Assembly (NCBI GenBank): GCA_030141605.1
Contig: JAQGDQ010000247.1
Coordinates: 1 to 37,500, forward strand
Length of the DNA: 37,500 nt
Direction of reading: 5' to 3'
Source of the DNA: Tubiluchus corallicola
Lineage: Eukaryota; Priapulida; Priapulimorpha; Priapulimorphida; Tubiluchidae
The position numbers were made by a program, and so were the translations under genes. This document shows positions 12,960-24,351 of the stretch, in pieces; the first letter of the stretch is position 1, and the number at the start of each line of letters is the position of its first letter. Under the pieces are notes generated by a model. It searched no databases. It saw nothing but the letters and a program-made list of their open reading frames with translations, and was not told the DNA's origin.

Positions 12960-13140
12960 CATTAATGGATGATGAAATCTCTGATGATGAGCTGTTGGTG
13001 GTAACGACGATGAAAACAACAAGATGATGATGATGATGATGATGCTGACGACGACGATGGTGGTGACGACGACGATGATGATGGCGATTGACGATGATAA
13101 TGCTGACAACGACATTGACAACGACAGCGACGACGAGATG
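12960..13140 (+). repeat. Imperfect (GAT)n/(GAC)n repeat
   Basis: GATGATGAT and GACGACGAC runs with substitutions. Open frames on both strands (poly-Met, poly-Asp, poly-His, poly-Ser) come from the repeat. Confidence 0.85.
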
Positions 13141-13589
13141 CAACTCCCGCATGCATGTTTAATTCGTTACCACACAGCTAATCACTCAGACAAGACTGTA
13201 AAACGTGTTCGGATGAAATTTATGCGGAATATCGAACGAAAGCCAAGAGCCTCCTGCAACGAGTTCCATGCAAGTGAATTGAATATTCATGAACTGACCC
13301 TTTAATCTGCGATTGGCTATTATAGGCGAGTACTGTATTGGCATGGCTCGCAGATAAAGAACTGTGGACTTAGATCAATACATGTATTGATAATAGGCAG
13401 TGACCATCAGTTCAGCTCTAACAGGAGCAAAGCACATTGTGGAGCCTGTGCAGAATTACAGGAACATACAGGAAGACAGGAAAACAGGAAAGTAAAGGAA
13501 AAATGGAGAGATAGCGGGAGAAGAAAAGGAAGATAAATCGTAAAAGTTTAATTGGTTGATGAATTGTTGTAATCGTGGACTGTTTCTTT

Positions 13590-13760
13590 AAAATGTCACT
13601 ACTTTGCCTTTTTCATTTCTTTCTTTCCTTTCTTTTCTTCTTCTTTCCTTTACCCCTCTTGTTCCTTTTCTTTTTGTGCAGTTTCCTTTTCTCTCTTTTT
13701 TCTTGTCTGGTGCTTGTTTTGCTTTGATAGTTTTACTTTTCTTAAGTTTTCTTCCCGATT
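13590..13760. repeat. Pyrimidine-rich (TTC/TTTC)n tract
   Basis: T- and C-only low-complexity sequence with TTTCTTTC and CTTTCC motifs; it explains the Phe/Leu/Ser-rich plus-strand frame here. Confidence 0.8.
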
Positions 13761-13799
13761 TTCAGTTTCTTTTCCGTATTCTTTGCTGTTGTCTTTGGA

Positions 13800-14199
13800 C
13801 AGGGGCGTATACAAACTTCAGAAAAACGGTTATGCCAACAAGAAAGCAATTAGGAGGTGTTGGGGAGTGCTGCAAGCTTCCCAGCGGTGTCCGGGGAGGA
13901 GCCCTGCATGAGACCAATGCCTTTCACTGCTTTGTCACCTCAAAGTTTTGACTCGTAATTACACACCAGTATATTGTTATACAGTGTACATGATGTACAT
14001 AACTTTTATATGCTTCCAGAAGTAGAACCCTTGTGATATATGATTTTTACAAGTACTAAATTTTAATAAAGGTACCGCTAGAATTAAGCAAATCATTCCA
14101 ATGATTATAATACAGAAAAAACATTGATTTAGTGTGTTGTAACTGCTACTGTGAAAGAGGGTCCAGGCACCTTGGGTCAACCCCCTAAATCCGCCACTG
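13800..14199. mobile_element. hAT-like non-autonomous element, 400 bp
   Basis: The left end reads CAGGGGCGTATAC and the right end, reverse-complemented, reads CAGTGGCGGATTT: terminal inverted repeats of the CAGNGGCG type typical of hAT elements. The flanks TCTTTGGA (13792-13799) and CCTTTGGG (14200-14207) match at 6 of 8 bases, consistent with an aged 8-bp target duplication. No transposase frame fits inside. The left terminus is identical over 11 bases to the element at 18280, so both belong to one family. Confidence 0.5.
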
Positions 14200-14209
14200 C
14201 CTTTGGGGT

Positions 14210-15380
14210 CTTTTGTTCTCTTCCTGCTCCTGCATTCTTGTTTGTTTTTGCATATCTTTGAATTTGTCTTTCACGGTTTCTTCGTAATTATTTCTATTCA
14301 TACTTTGTATTTTATCTTTACAATTTCCCTTAAAATTAGGAAATAATTTTAAAATCTTTTTTGCGTTCAAACTAATGTTGGTCATAAGCAAATGCAGTTT
14401 ACTTAAGCACACACAGATATTTTTCTCCCAGTAAAGGAATTTTTTATACTTTTCTTAAATTCAAACAGCCTTTCAACTCCTCTAATATCTTGTAATAAAG
14501 GGAAATTTTCTAATGTTTCAATCAAACAATATTTTCACTACGTCTTTAGCAGAATTGTTTGAATAAAAAGGTACGAAAATTACCTTTGTGTAAGATATTT
14601 GCACTAATCGGTATTTTTTCTTGCTATTAAAAGTTTATAAGTTCTATAAACAGATTTTTTTCACATCTTTTCATTAATTAGTTAGTTAATTAGTGCTAAT
14701 CCCTCATTAGTTGTTGTTTGACCACGCATACACGCCAAGAAATCTCAAGCGATTTGAACTTTGTCTTGAATTCTAGTCAATATTCCTGCATATAGGAGTA
14801 ATAAGACCTAATACAAAGCTACGTTTAGCTTCCATTAGGTATTCAATTAGCACATGTGGATTCGTATAGAAACAAGCCTTCTTATCACAACAATGGAAAA
14901 AGGTTTCTCCTCTGCTAAAACTACCTCTGAATCTTTATTAAAGCATTCCTCGATATTGCTAGTTATCTGATCTAGTGTAAACTTATTTCCAGTGCGGCTG
15001 AGTCAATATTGGTTGATGTTTTCACCATTTTTCAATACCGACCGTATGTCGTTTCGTACGAACGCTTCACGTTTTCTATGTCACGAACACAATATGCCTA
15101 AAACGATATTTCTGTGAGGTGTATAACATGTAAATTTGTTTACTAAACCAGCATTACATGCATTACATTACAAAGATTGACAAGACAGATTTAATCAACA
15201 GTGAAAGAAACATTTACTACAGACAAAATCCCCGTACAATGCAACATCGTGGCTCATACAAAACAAATCACAATTAAATAATAATTATTAGAATAACATA
15301 ACGTCAGGCAGTTTTTGTAACTCTCTACCTAATTGCATGTAGATTTTATATAGACCATAAGTGATTCCTAGTCTGAAAGG
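14210..15380. other. No gene seen
   Basis: AT-rich spacer with no supported coding or repeat structure. Confidence 0.45.
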
Positions 15381-15384
15381 CTGA

Positions 15385-15735
15385 TTACCGAAAAACTACA
15401 ACAATCTTGCATAATTCGATATCTTGGCTACTCATTATAAAGACAAATTTATTATTGTCATTAGGTATGGCTGAAAACACAGTGAACAAATTTTTATTAT
15501 TACTAAAAAGTGTAACTCTATCGTCCTGATTACGTGGACATTTCATGAATAAGTGCGTTTCGCTTCAATTTGGTTAAAGTCACAACACGCACGGGTATTT
15601 TATACGGTTCATGGTACCGGCCAAATTCAATGGCCAATTTATGGGCGCTTATCTTAAATTTAGTATAGCTTAGTATAGCCTGCCTGACATGTTTTCGTTT
15701 CTGAAGCCAAATGATATATGTTTTGAATAAGAACT
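15385..15735 (-). mobile_element. LINE reverse-transcriptase C-terminal remnant, frameshifted
   Basis: The minus strand encodes a stretch containing ISAHKLAIEFGRY, which matches the conserved S-A-H-x-L-x-I-E-x-G-R-Y segment near the C-terminus of many animal non-LTR retrotransposon proteins. After a frameshift, a CC...N-x-I-E segment follows where that family has its Cys-rich motif. A second frameshift leads to a part containing NKFVFIMSSQDIELCKIV, resembling the family's last conserved block, ending at TAA 15385-15387. The remainder of the element is absent nearby. It is an inactive 5'-truncated or eroded copy. Confidence 0.6.
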
Positions 15736-15739
15736 GAAC

Positions 15740-18080
15740 TGAACTGAGAAGTTGAAGAAGTAACAGAGAAACAAACTTTGGCAATTCAGTGAAAGATTTC
15801 GAGTCACCTGATCATGTTATTGACCCTCACTAGCCACGCCACACTTATGATTTATCAGAATATGAAAGTATCACATGGAAAAACTACAATATAAATGCCA
15901 TTATGCCATCAAAGTTTTGCTTCAGAAAGTAATGGCAACTGAATTTAGTTAATTGGCTATTTAATTGTATACGTATCAATAACGTTGCTTAAGTCTTTCA
16001 TGACGTAGCCGGAGCAAAGAAACAATGGGCGAATTACGTTGCTTTTTCACGTTACATTCCGCTGTTTCTTTTGCGGGTCCGACGTCACGGTTGATTTATG
16101 GCATGTAGTTTAGATTTCTGGACAAAAATACAAAAATAGCCGTGCTTCGGCTGACCGTCGCGACCTCGAAAATGCGTGGTCAGTTGCGGATAAAATCGAG
16201 TTGGTCAACATTAACAAGATACTTGTTTATCATTGGGGTCAGGGAAATAAACAGCATGTGTGATCACTAAGATATAAACACGCGATAAAAACGTTGGTAA
16301 ACACGGAGCAAAATACAGTGACAAAGTACAAACATGACAACAACATATTGGCCTTATTTATGCCCAATACAGAAATGTGTCAACATTGGGAGCCATCACG
16401 ATATTAAACTTGCAAAATATGATTCTATAGGCTCGACCAGTAGTGATATTGGAATTAAACTGGTAGCACGATATTTTAAAATAGTTTGATTAGCATTATG
16501 AAAGTAAGAGAGGTGACGAGGTCGATTTGCCCTATTGTAGATGTACAATAATTTGTAAGTTCAACTATGTAAGATTGGAAAAAACGAAAATGATGGTATA
16601 TAATTGAGAGGGATGGTGACCTTGGCTACCCAACGTTCAAGGATTTTCACCGATTACTTGAAGAAAGTAATTCTGCTCGGTATGCAGAATTAGTTTTTAC
16701 GATTAAGATTATGAAAACATCGATAAACTTCAATTGCATCGTAAAAAAAACCGAGATGCAAGGAAGTAAAAATGAGAATGGTTTTAAATTTTTTTATAAC
16801 AGAAAAACGTTAAGAGGCCTTAAAGAATGTATACTTAGTTAGGCCTTTTCACACACAAATTGTATAAGTTGCGGCAGTAATGATATAATCATCATTATCA
16901 TTATTCAAACAAGTTCAGCTCGTTAATTTCTGATTTTAGAATAAGGACTTATCGTTCAACGAAATTTATAATCTACCCTGTAGAATTCACAATTGCATTT
17001 AATAATAAGTTTTTTGAGTCAAATTGTTCAGGCACTCACAGCATTTTAAACAAACTTCTTTTATTAAACGCGTATTAAAATATTAAAAGACATTAAAATG
17101 TTAAAAAATATCAGTACGTTTCATGCTTTTAATAATTTCAGCATTGTCACCAAAGCCACAAATAACTGGGACCGATTAACAAAAGAAAGTTTATCAATGT
17201 ACCCTAACAAGCCTTCTCTTATTCTGCAAAGTAGTTCCACTCCCTTAACTTTGCTAACAAACAGCTAGCTATACTTTTACTGTATCGCTTTCTTCTCTGC
17301 AAATCTGCTAATTCACTACATCTTTGTTTTCCTTGTAAATACATAACGAATTTTTGTACTATAAGCTCTGTCTATAAAATTGGTTGTTTGTTTGTGTAGT
17401 CTATCATACTGAAAAGTGAACATGGCTCTGCAGTCGAACCTTGTGCCACATGTTTTTAACATTCTTGATAAAAGTTGTTTCTTTTCAAAATCAAAAGTTT
17501 TTAAAACATCTCTAACCGTTGTTATGATTTACAGCTTTTTTTACTTCATCGGTTGCTAAGCAAATCCACCATGTTGGATGATGACATCATTTCCTGTTTT
17601 TGGTCGCTGTACTTTGCAGCCCTGTTATCCTGTGCATCGTGTAATTAAGGGAAAATGTAAAACGCCACCGGTCAATAATTATGTAAAGCAAGGAAATAAG
17701 GCAAATGGAGTTACGTGTCAAAGAGTGAGAGAGTATGTACAGAGGTGGTCGATACAACCCTATTAGCGTGCAGATATTTTTTCCTCAGTCGGAATAATAA
17801 TTCGGCTCAGCGGATCAATTAATTACGACCAAGCTGCTAAAGTAATCAAGTTCATCATAATGCAGCCTCCGCAAAGGGTAGCTTTTCTCCTATTCCAGGT
17901 TGTTGCTAGAACAAGGTTCAACAAAAATGATTATTTTGCAGAAAAAAATAAAAAATCGACCTATCCGCGGTTTATTTTACTCCAAATTAAAATTTTCATT
18001 ATGCTGTTCATGTAGAAATTTGTGCAGTAGCAGGAAGTGGTTAGTATGGGTTATAAATAATCTTAAAATGCACGAAGTCT
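15740..18080. other. No supported gene
   Basis: Mostly AT-rich. Two patches look promoter-like without a gene: 16005-16200 (CpG-containing, with TGACGTAG and GACGTCA) and 17545-17610 (GTTGCTAAGCAA near-X-box, CCACCATG, TGATGACATCA, TTTCCTG). A 62-codon frame at 17578-17766 shows no recognisable domain. Confidence 0.4.
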
Positions 18081-18084
18081 GAAA

Positions 18085-18150
18085 ATTTTGCATCTCCACT
18101 GGGGCTCGAACTCATGACTTTCTGCTTTACGGGCAGTCCTGTTAATGAAT
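18085..18150 (-). other. tRNA-like 3' half (tRNA pseudogene or SINE head remnant)
   Basis: The minus strand shows an anticodon-arm-like CTGC-CCGTAAA-GCAG hairpin followed by AGTTCGAGCCC, which fits the pol III B box GGTTCGANNCC apart from its first base. Base 33 is C rather than T and the T stem is mismatched. No A box or paired acceptor stem is found upstream, so this is not a functional tRNA. Confidence 0.35.
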
Positions 18151-18279
18151 GATTGTTCAAGATCAAGTGTTACTTATACTAAAAAAAACCGCAGAATATG
18201 TTTCCCAGACGCTTCAATCATTGATCTCAAAATTGAGTAATAGCCTCACTGATATTCACACTAATGTCAATACAATATT

Positions 18280-19052
<773 letters not shown>

Positions 19053-19059
19053 GCAACAT

Positions 19060-20155
19060 CAATGCAATAAAGACAATGCAGTCATATTAATACGTAGTTG
19101 CTTTCTCATTTATAAGATTCATATTCACATTTATTAGTGCCAAAAATTCATACAATGCAAAAAAACGCACAATTTCAATTTTTAAAAAATAGTGACACTG
19201 CAGACAAACAAAGCAATTATTGATAAAAGAAATATTATAAAATTGTCCTGTTAGTTATTTTAGTTATTCAAATGAAGAGTTTAATGATTAGTATTTAAAA
19301 CAGATTGTCACTCATCTGGCCTCATTTTCAATGATACGATCATTACATAGTATATTGTTATCATGTCTTAAAAACACTTTTTTAACATAATCAATAAAAT
19401 CAATAAATATTGAGATGGAGATTGTTGAGAACATCGAGCATCAATTCTTTACTTTCTAGACTTTATTTGGAAAATTGGCAGGCGTACTAAAGTGTACTAA
19501 AATGCTTCGAAATCACCCTGCTAAGTTTACGTACATTTGGATACAAATTTTCGGCTATGTGGCATTTTAAAAAGGCTTACTTTTTTGTGTCCGCCCTGTA
19601 TATAACTACGAATTAGGCGTCATGAAAACAGCAGCAGCAGCAGCAACAGCCTAAGCTATAACCCCATCCCACACGCGGTAGATCAATACAATGTTATTAC
19701 TCGTGTTCTTGATTTTCTTGTCGCCTGGTACTGATGCTGCACAATCATTGATGCGACGCGGAAGCTGAGAGGATGCATTGCGATGGTAACAAGAATAAAC
19801 ATTCCCCCCTTCAACGCAGCTTCATCTCTTAACGGGTCACGTGGTCAGAGGGAGAGTTTTTTCCGCGTCTTGCGTGTTTTTTCGCTCCTCCTACCAGACC
19901 CGCGGGCGCCACTGTCAAGAGCCGTTTAAACGCTCGTGTTGTTGAATCATATGATCAAGCTTTCTGTCGAAGAGCTGGTCGAATTTAGCAAAAATGTATA
20001 TCAGTAATTCTGCGCGTTTTTTGCTGCCCCATTTCGTCATATGAGAGAATGTGGTGCCCCGTCTTTAGGAACTTGACTGATTTTTACTGCAGCGTCTTAA
20101 TGCATCAGTTTCGCTGCGATAATTATGTGAGAATTTGCCATCAGGGCCGCATTAT
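19060..20155. other. No supported gene; promoter-like patch near 19730-19960
   Basis: AT-rich to about 19620, then a short (CAG)5 and a CpG-rich patch. It includes ATTGCGATGGTAAC at about 19778-19791, which misses the X-box consensus at one constrained base, and TCACGTGG near 19837. No coding frame follows on either strand. Confidence 0.35.
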
Positions 20156-20159
20156 GAAT

Positions 20160-20748
20160 CTAGGCTAATGATTTCGGGTCCCCTCAGACGGAGCCACCCT
20201 CTATCTCGCTCCCATTACCCGAATGGAATATTTTTTACTTGTGATACATTTAAGTAGCTTGAAGTATACTTATTAGAAATTCTCTAAATAGACTAAAATA
20301 GCTATCTTTTGCTTGTCAATAAAAATATTCTTTAAGAAATACAATTAAACACCCTAAAGGGCTTCAAACAGTGGCCGCTTATCTCATCATATAAAAGGCA
20401 CTTTATTTCAAATAAGTTCTCAAGCAGGGGCGTTTATCTCAAATAAGGGGCCACAAACAGGGCGCTTATTTAAAATTGGGTTTCCAGATTCCAAGGCCTA
20501 CTTTTCTAAAGTTCAACGAATTAATTAGCAAATGCAAAATATTAAAATATTATACGCATTTTTCAATGTATATATATGTATATCTATATATACATAGTCA
20601 GCAAAAATTATATATATTTGTTATGTGTTTTTTGGCTCTATAGCTATAATGTAATAGCTCTGTTTTGTACTTTTGTATTTTGTTGTTGTTTTGTTGTATG
20701 TATGTTATTGTAATATAAAGTATATGTCAATAAAAAATTCTTAATTCT

Positions 20749-20793
<45 letters not shown>

Positions 20794-20910
20794 TATAAAG
20801 TATGTATATTTGAAAAAAAACAGGGCCTCTCAAGCTTGAGGGCCACAAGCTTGAGAGGCCCTAGGACGTAGCCCATACTAGTTTATAGGATAATCTGGTC
20901 CTGGTTACCA
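20160..20910 (+). repeat. Dispersed repeat family 2, expanded copy
   Basis: Homologous to 5640-5945 at its left (about 20200-20341) and right (about 20847-20900) parts. Between them lie a GCGCTTAT/CAAATAAG motif cluster (20345-20480), an AT-rich block and a pure (AT)n run at about 20753-20788. CCTCTCAAGCTTGAGGGCC and ACAAGCTTGAGAGGCC at 20824-20860 form an inverted pair. Confidence 0.6.
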
Positions 20911-20914
20911 CCCT

Positions 20915-21765
20915 TTTCAAGACCATCTGATTCTCTCCATAAGTCCATTGTTTTAAATTTACATAGACAATTTATAACGGATATATATATATATATAATA
21001 GCAATAGTTCCACCACCTACTGGTCCAGACCAGACGGGAAATTATGTCAATTTTGTGATTTGAATTCTTACTCGTGCAGTTTAAAATGTTCTGAAACTAA
21101 AAATACGTTCAAAATATGTTTAAGATATCAAATCTTTTATGACGCAATTCACTATAAATAAAACAGAACATTGGTATACTTGATGAACTTTGCGGAAATA
21201 AGGATATTTAATTAATTTCCAACTTCTGTAAATATTCACGATTGTAATTAATATCGTGCTAAAATATTCATGTAATGATGCGTTTTGCTTGTCACTGGAC
21301 AAATTGTTTTATATGACATGTTTTTGCTACATTACACTACTGCTATATATATAGATAAGTGTTGATTGACTTCAGAACTTGACACAAGTCACCATGTTTT
21401 TTAACTCAAATGTTGATGAATTTTAAAACTTGATTGGAAATTTCAAAAACTTTTGAAATTAGTTTGAAACATTTAATACTGTAATGACTTGTAGATTGTG
21501 AAAAATTGTGTAACAGTGTAGTTTGTAGAAAATCAATATTCCAATAAATTTGCTAGGGAGTCTGCCAGTCTGTGAATATTCTCAATCTCATTCCTTGAAA
21601 ACCTCAAATTCCCATATGAGAACTGTGGGAATGCATGTAAATACACGTGCGTGTTCGGTTCCTTAGGTTGCGGGGTGGGAAATCTAGGTTTTTTGAGCAA
21701 ATAAAATATTAGAAAAATTAATCATTATAATCTTAATGTCAGTATTTTAATTACTAAAAAATTAC
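20915..21765. other. No gene seen
   Basis: AT-rich, with short (TA)n near 20982-20997. It lies 3' of the minus-strand DCX locus and may hold part of its 3' UTR at its right edge. Confidence 0.4.
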
Positions 21766-21769
21766 AAAT

Positions 21770-21775
21770 TTTATT
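21770..21775 (-). terminator. Candidate poly(A) signal of the DCX locus
   Basis: AATAAA on the minus strand, about 295 bp beyond the stop codon at 22071; the nearest canonical hexamer I noticed on that strand. Confidence 0.35.
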
Positions 21776-22070
21776 TCTAATTTTGGTAGCCCCGGCTACT
21801 GGCTGGAGATAGAAACTTTAAAAAATTGATAATTAAGTGTGAATGATAATGAAGTAATTACACAAATAGTCAATTCTTATTGTAAATGTTTTGTAAATAG
21901 TTTATATAGTTTGTTGTGGTGAGAAAGTTAAATCATGTTTTGAAGCTGTCTGATCCAATCCTGTAATAAATTAGGTTTAAACTAAATAATTGCACAAAAC
22001 ATCTTATTTGGAAATTTGAGACTTATGTGACTGTATTATCAGCATTTTTTTTACAAAAATATCTTCACGG

Positions 22071-22258
22071 TTAGCTAGGATCATTGTCATTGACAAAGTC
22101 ATCTTCTAAGGACAGATTTGGTGCAACATAACCTCGCATTCTCATTTCGTAATCATGAAGATCTTCATCATCGGTGCTTATACAATCACACTCACGCTTA
22201 CTACACACATCTAATCTATCCATCTCGCTCGCGGCTGGTGCAGCCTCCTCATCTCTAT
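22071..22258 (-). CDS. DCDC2-like: DCX locus tail exon 6 (terminal)
   Basis: Terminal coding exon: acceptor TTCTCTTTTCCAG immediately upstream, entry in phase 1, 62 codons to a TAA stop at 22071-22073. It encodes an acidic, Cys-containing C-terminus (segments DRDEEAAPAASEMDRLD, STDDEDLHDYEMRMRGY, LSLEDDFVNDNDPS) with no known domain. The ATG seen just upstream in the same frame lies in the intron's pyrimidine tract and is not a start. The frame continues exactly from the preceding exon at 23813-23902, which supports the splice model. The intron between them (1554 bp) contains a copy of dispersed repeat family 1. Confidence 0.7.
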
Positions 22259-22326
22259 CTGGAAAAGAGAAGCTGAATAACATTTGGACACAGGGAGATT
22301 ATATAAAACATATAAAACCTACTGAT

Positions 22327-22790
22327 AAAGGTAAACAGGATCTTTTTTCATGACCAACCCCATTTTGAAGAATATAGAGATAAAAATATACATTTTAATA
22401 CCTATAATATTACCAAAGCGTTTCTGATACTAAAATAATATAAATTTAACGGCGGGCGAACCCAACTAGTGATGACATCACAACTGAACATAATTTCCAG
22501 CAGCATAAATTCCACGTGCGTGTTGCACGTGTTTGCAAAAGCGAAGATCGAAGTACAGCGCTACTGTACAACATTCAACGTGATTTACAAAAACTTGGCA
22601 AGTTTTAAGGTTGAAAACTTTAATTTTAAATTTACCGCTTACATAAGTTGTCGAACATGTGTGTTACGTCACAGCTGAAAACCTGAACTGACAAGTAGAG
22701 CATCTATTTTTTTGTGCAACGCGGTCCGAGGTGTAGGTGCAGGTGACAGGGTCCAGGTGACAGGGTCCTCTAACTAGCGACTAGCAAAAT
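22327..22790 (+). repeat. Dispersed repeat family 1, copy B
   Basis: Same-orientation relative of 5142-5590, inserted in the last intron of the minus-strand DCX locus. Near its right end a 14-bp unit (AGGTGACAGGGTCC) is duplicated in tandem (about 22740-22768). A TTTAAAATTGGGTCCGG block near 22917 is shared with the third copy at 4575. Confidence 0.75.
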
Positions 22791-22799
22791 GCATTTAAA

Positions 22800-23805
22800 G
22801 GCGAAGACCTAGCCGCGCGAACGCGAAATTACGTTTCTCTGATAACTCTTTCGTGTATTTTATTCTTGAGAAATTTCCCTTTTTAATATTTAATAAGATA
22901 GATTGTTTTGAGCCATTTTAAAATTGGGTCCGGTTTTCTTTTAAAACAAAATCACAGAACGTCTCAACTATCACACCTCTCCTTTGTCACCTCCCCCCCC
23001 CCCCTCCCATTATGTCAGTGCATCATAAGGTTTAATTAGCAAAATCAGAAAGTAATGATTACAGTTGAACTATCGCAAGCATTATCCAGAAGTGCTAGGA
23101 AGCAACTGTATCCTTTTTCTACCTTTTGGATACAACATTGTTGAATGACAATGATTGTTCCCGTTCCACAATGCTCAAGCTCTAGTTTTATTACTACTGA
23201 AAGTTTCCAAAGATCATTGCGGCGAATGACGTTCTTTTTTGGCTGTTTTGTTCAATCATCTAGCGCAGGTCATGGTGTCAGGAAAAAAGATTATTTTTGT
23301 ACGAAAAACGGAATAAGTAAAAAGCGACAAAACTACAAAGAAGACAGTGTTATTTTGAATATAGAATATATCTGTTTTAGTCATTTGCAGTTCTGACTGT
23401 CATTAATCGATTGGGGTGTATGATCGTAGAAGTTTCTCAGTGATGCGGATGTCATGTCAAGAACATCTAGGAATTTGTGAGAGGTGGAAGCTGACGAGAA
23501 TTCGAAAATTGGATCATAATTAGAAGAAAATTAAAAAATGACTATGAAAATACGCATTTATAGCTGTAGTAATTTGGTCTCATTGTTTCTCACGGTTTAA
23601 AATTACTTCATTTTGTTTAGTTCTTATTGGAACTAATACGTTCCGACAATTAATATTTTAGGGTGCATCTTGGATGCCAGATGCCAGACACTAGCGATGC
23701 TTATTAGCCACGCGTGTTTTTTTCAAAGACTCATTAAAAATTTCTGTTTTCTGAAAAGTAACATTCTCATAATCAATGTCTGTTGCAAACAAAAAACCAG
23801 CATAA
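22800..23805. other. Intronic sequence, no separate gene
   Basis: Part of the intron between tail exons 5 and 6. It contains a poly-C run at about 22987-23000 and a plus-strand frame at 23145-23396 with no recognisable features. Confidence 0.45.
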
Positions 23806-23812
23806 TGCTCAC

Positions 23813-23902
23813 CCTTCTTTGCTTCTGCAGCAATATCGTCATCAAGACTGCCATGTGCATGATCGGTAATTACATGTGGAATAGGTTGATCTAATGCTTC
23901 TG
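23813..23902 (-). CDS. DCDC2-like: DCX locus tail exon 5, 90 nt, phase 1-1
   Basis: Bounded by acceptor TTTAAATTTCAG and donor AAGG|GTGAGC. Exactly 90 nt, entering and leaving in phase 1, so it can be skipped or included without changing frame. The translation carries EALDQPIPHV and then an acidic GSLDDDIAAEAKK. The D-Q-x-I-P motif and the length match tail exon 3 (25776-25865), and the motif also occurs in tail exon 2, pointing to exon duplication. Too short for gene finders; supported by splice sites plus exact frame continuity with both neighbours. Confidence 0.65.
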
Positions 23903-24351
23903 CTGAAATTTAAATCAGATAGTTAGATATTAAGTTTAGTTGCTACAGTCACTAACCTACTAACGCCACAACAATAATATGGCGAACGAAATTACCCAGA
24001 GCGAGTATTGAACCTTGTCTCAGTTTTAAGCTCGTCTCAAAATCAATAAAATAATGCAACAGTTGATACTAAACGAAATGTAATTATGAAGTTTATGTTA
24101 AAACAGCACAGCTCAGTGCTTGGCTAAATTCCAGTACGTTCAGTAAGAGTTTGGGCCTGTGGCCGCTTTGTCAAACCTCCAATTGTAAAAACTGATGCTG
24201 ACCCAACAACAGAGTTCAAAAAATATCCCTATTAAAACAGGGCTGTCTGGTTTTCACATTTGCAGCAGGTTCTACCATAATAAAAGAAAGAATCCATCTT
24301 CCACACATTCTTTTACTGCTATTTGATATTTAATATTTAAATTCTCATTAC

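Noticed and set aside
13024-13305. 93-codon plus-strand frame beginning with poly-Met
   Set aside because: First half is the GAT repeat; the rest has no recognisable domain or splice sites.
18085-18160. Functional minus-strand tRNA
   Set aside because: Position 33 is not T, the T stem is mismatched and the 5' half is not recognisable; kept only as a remnant.
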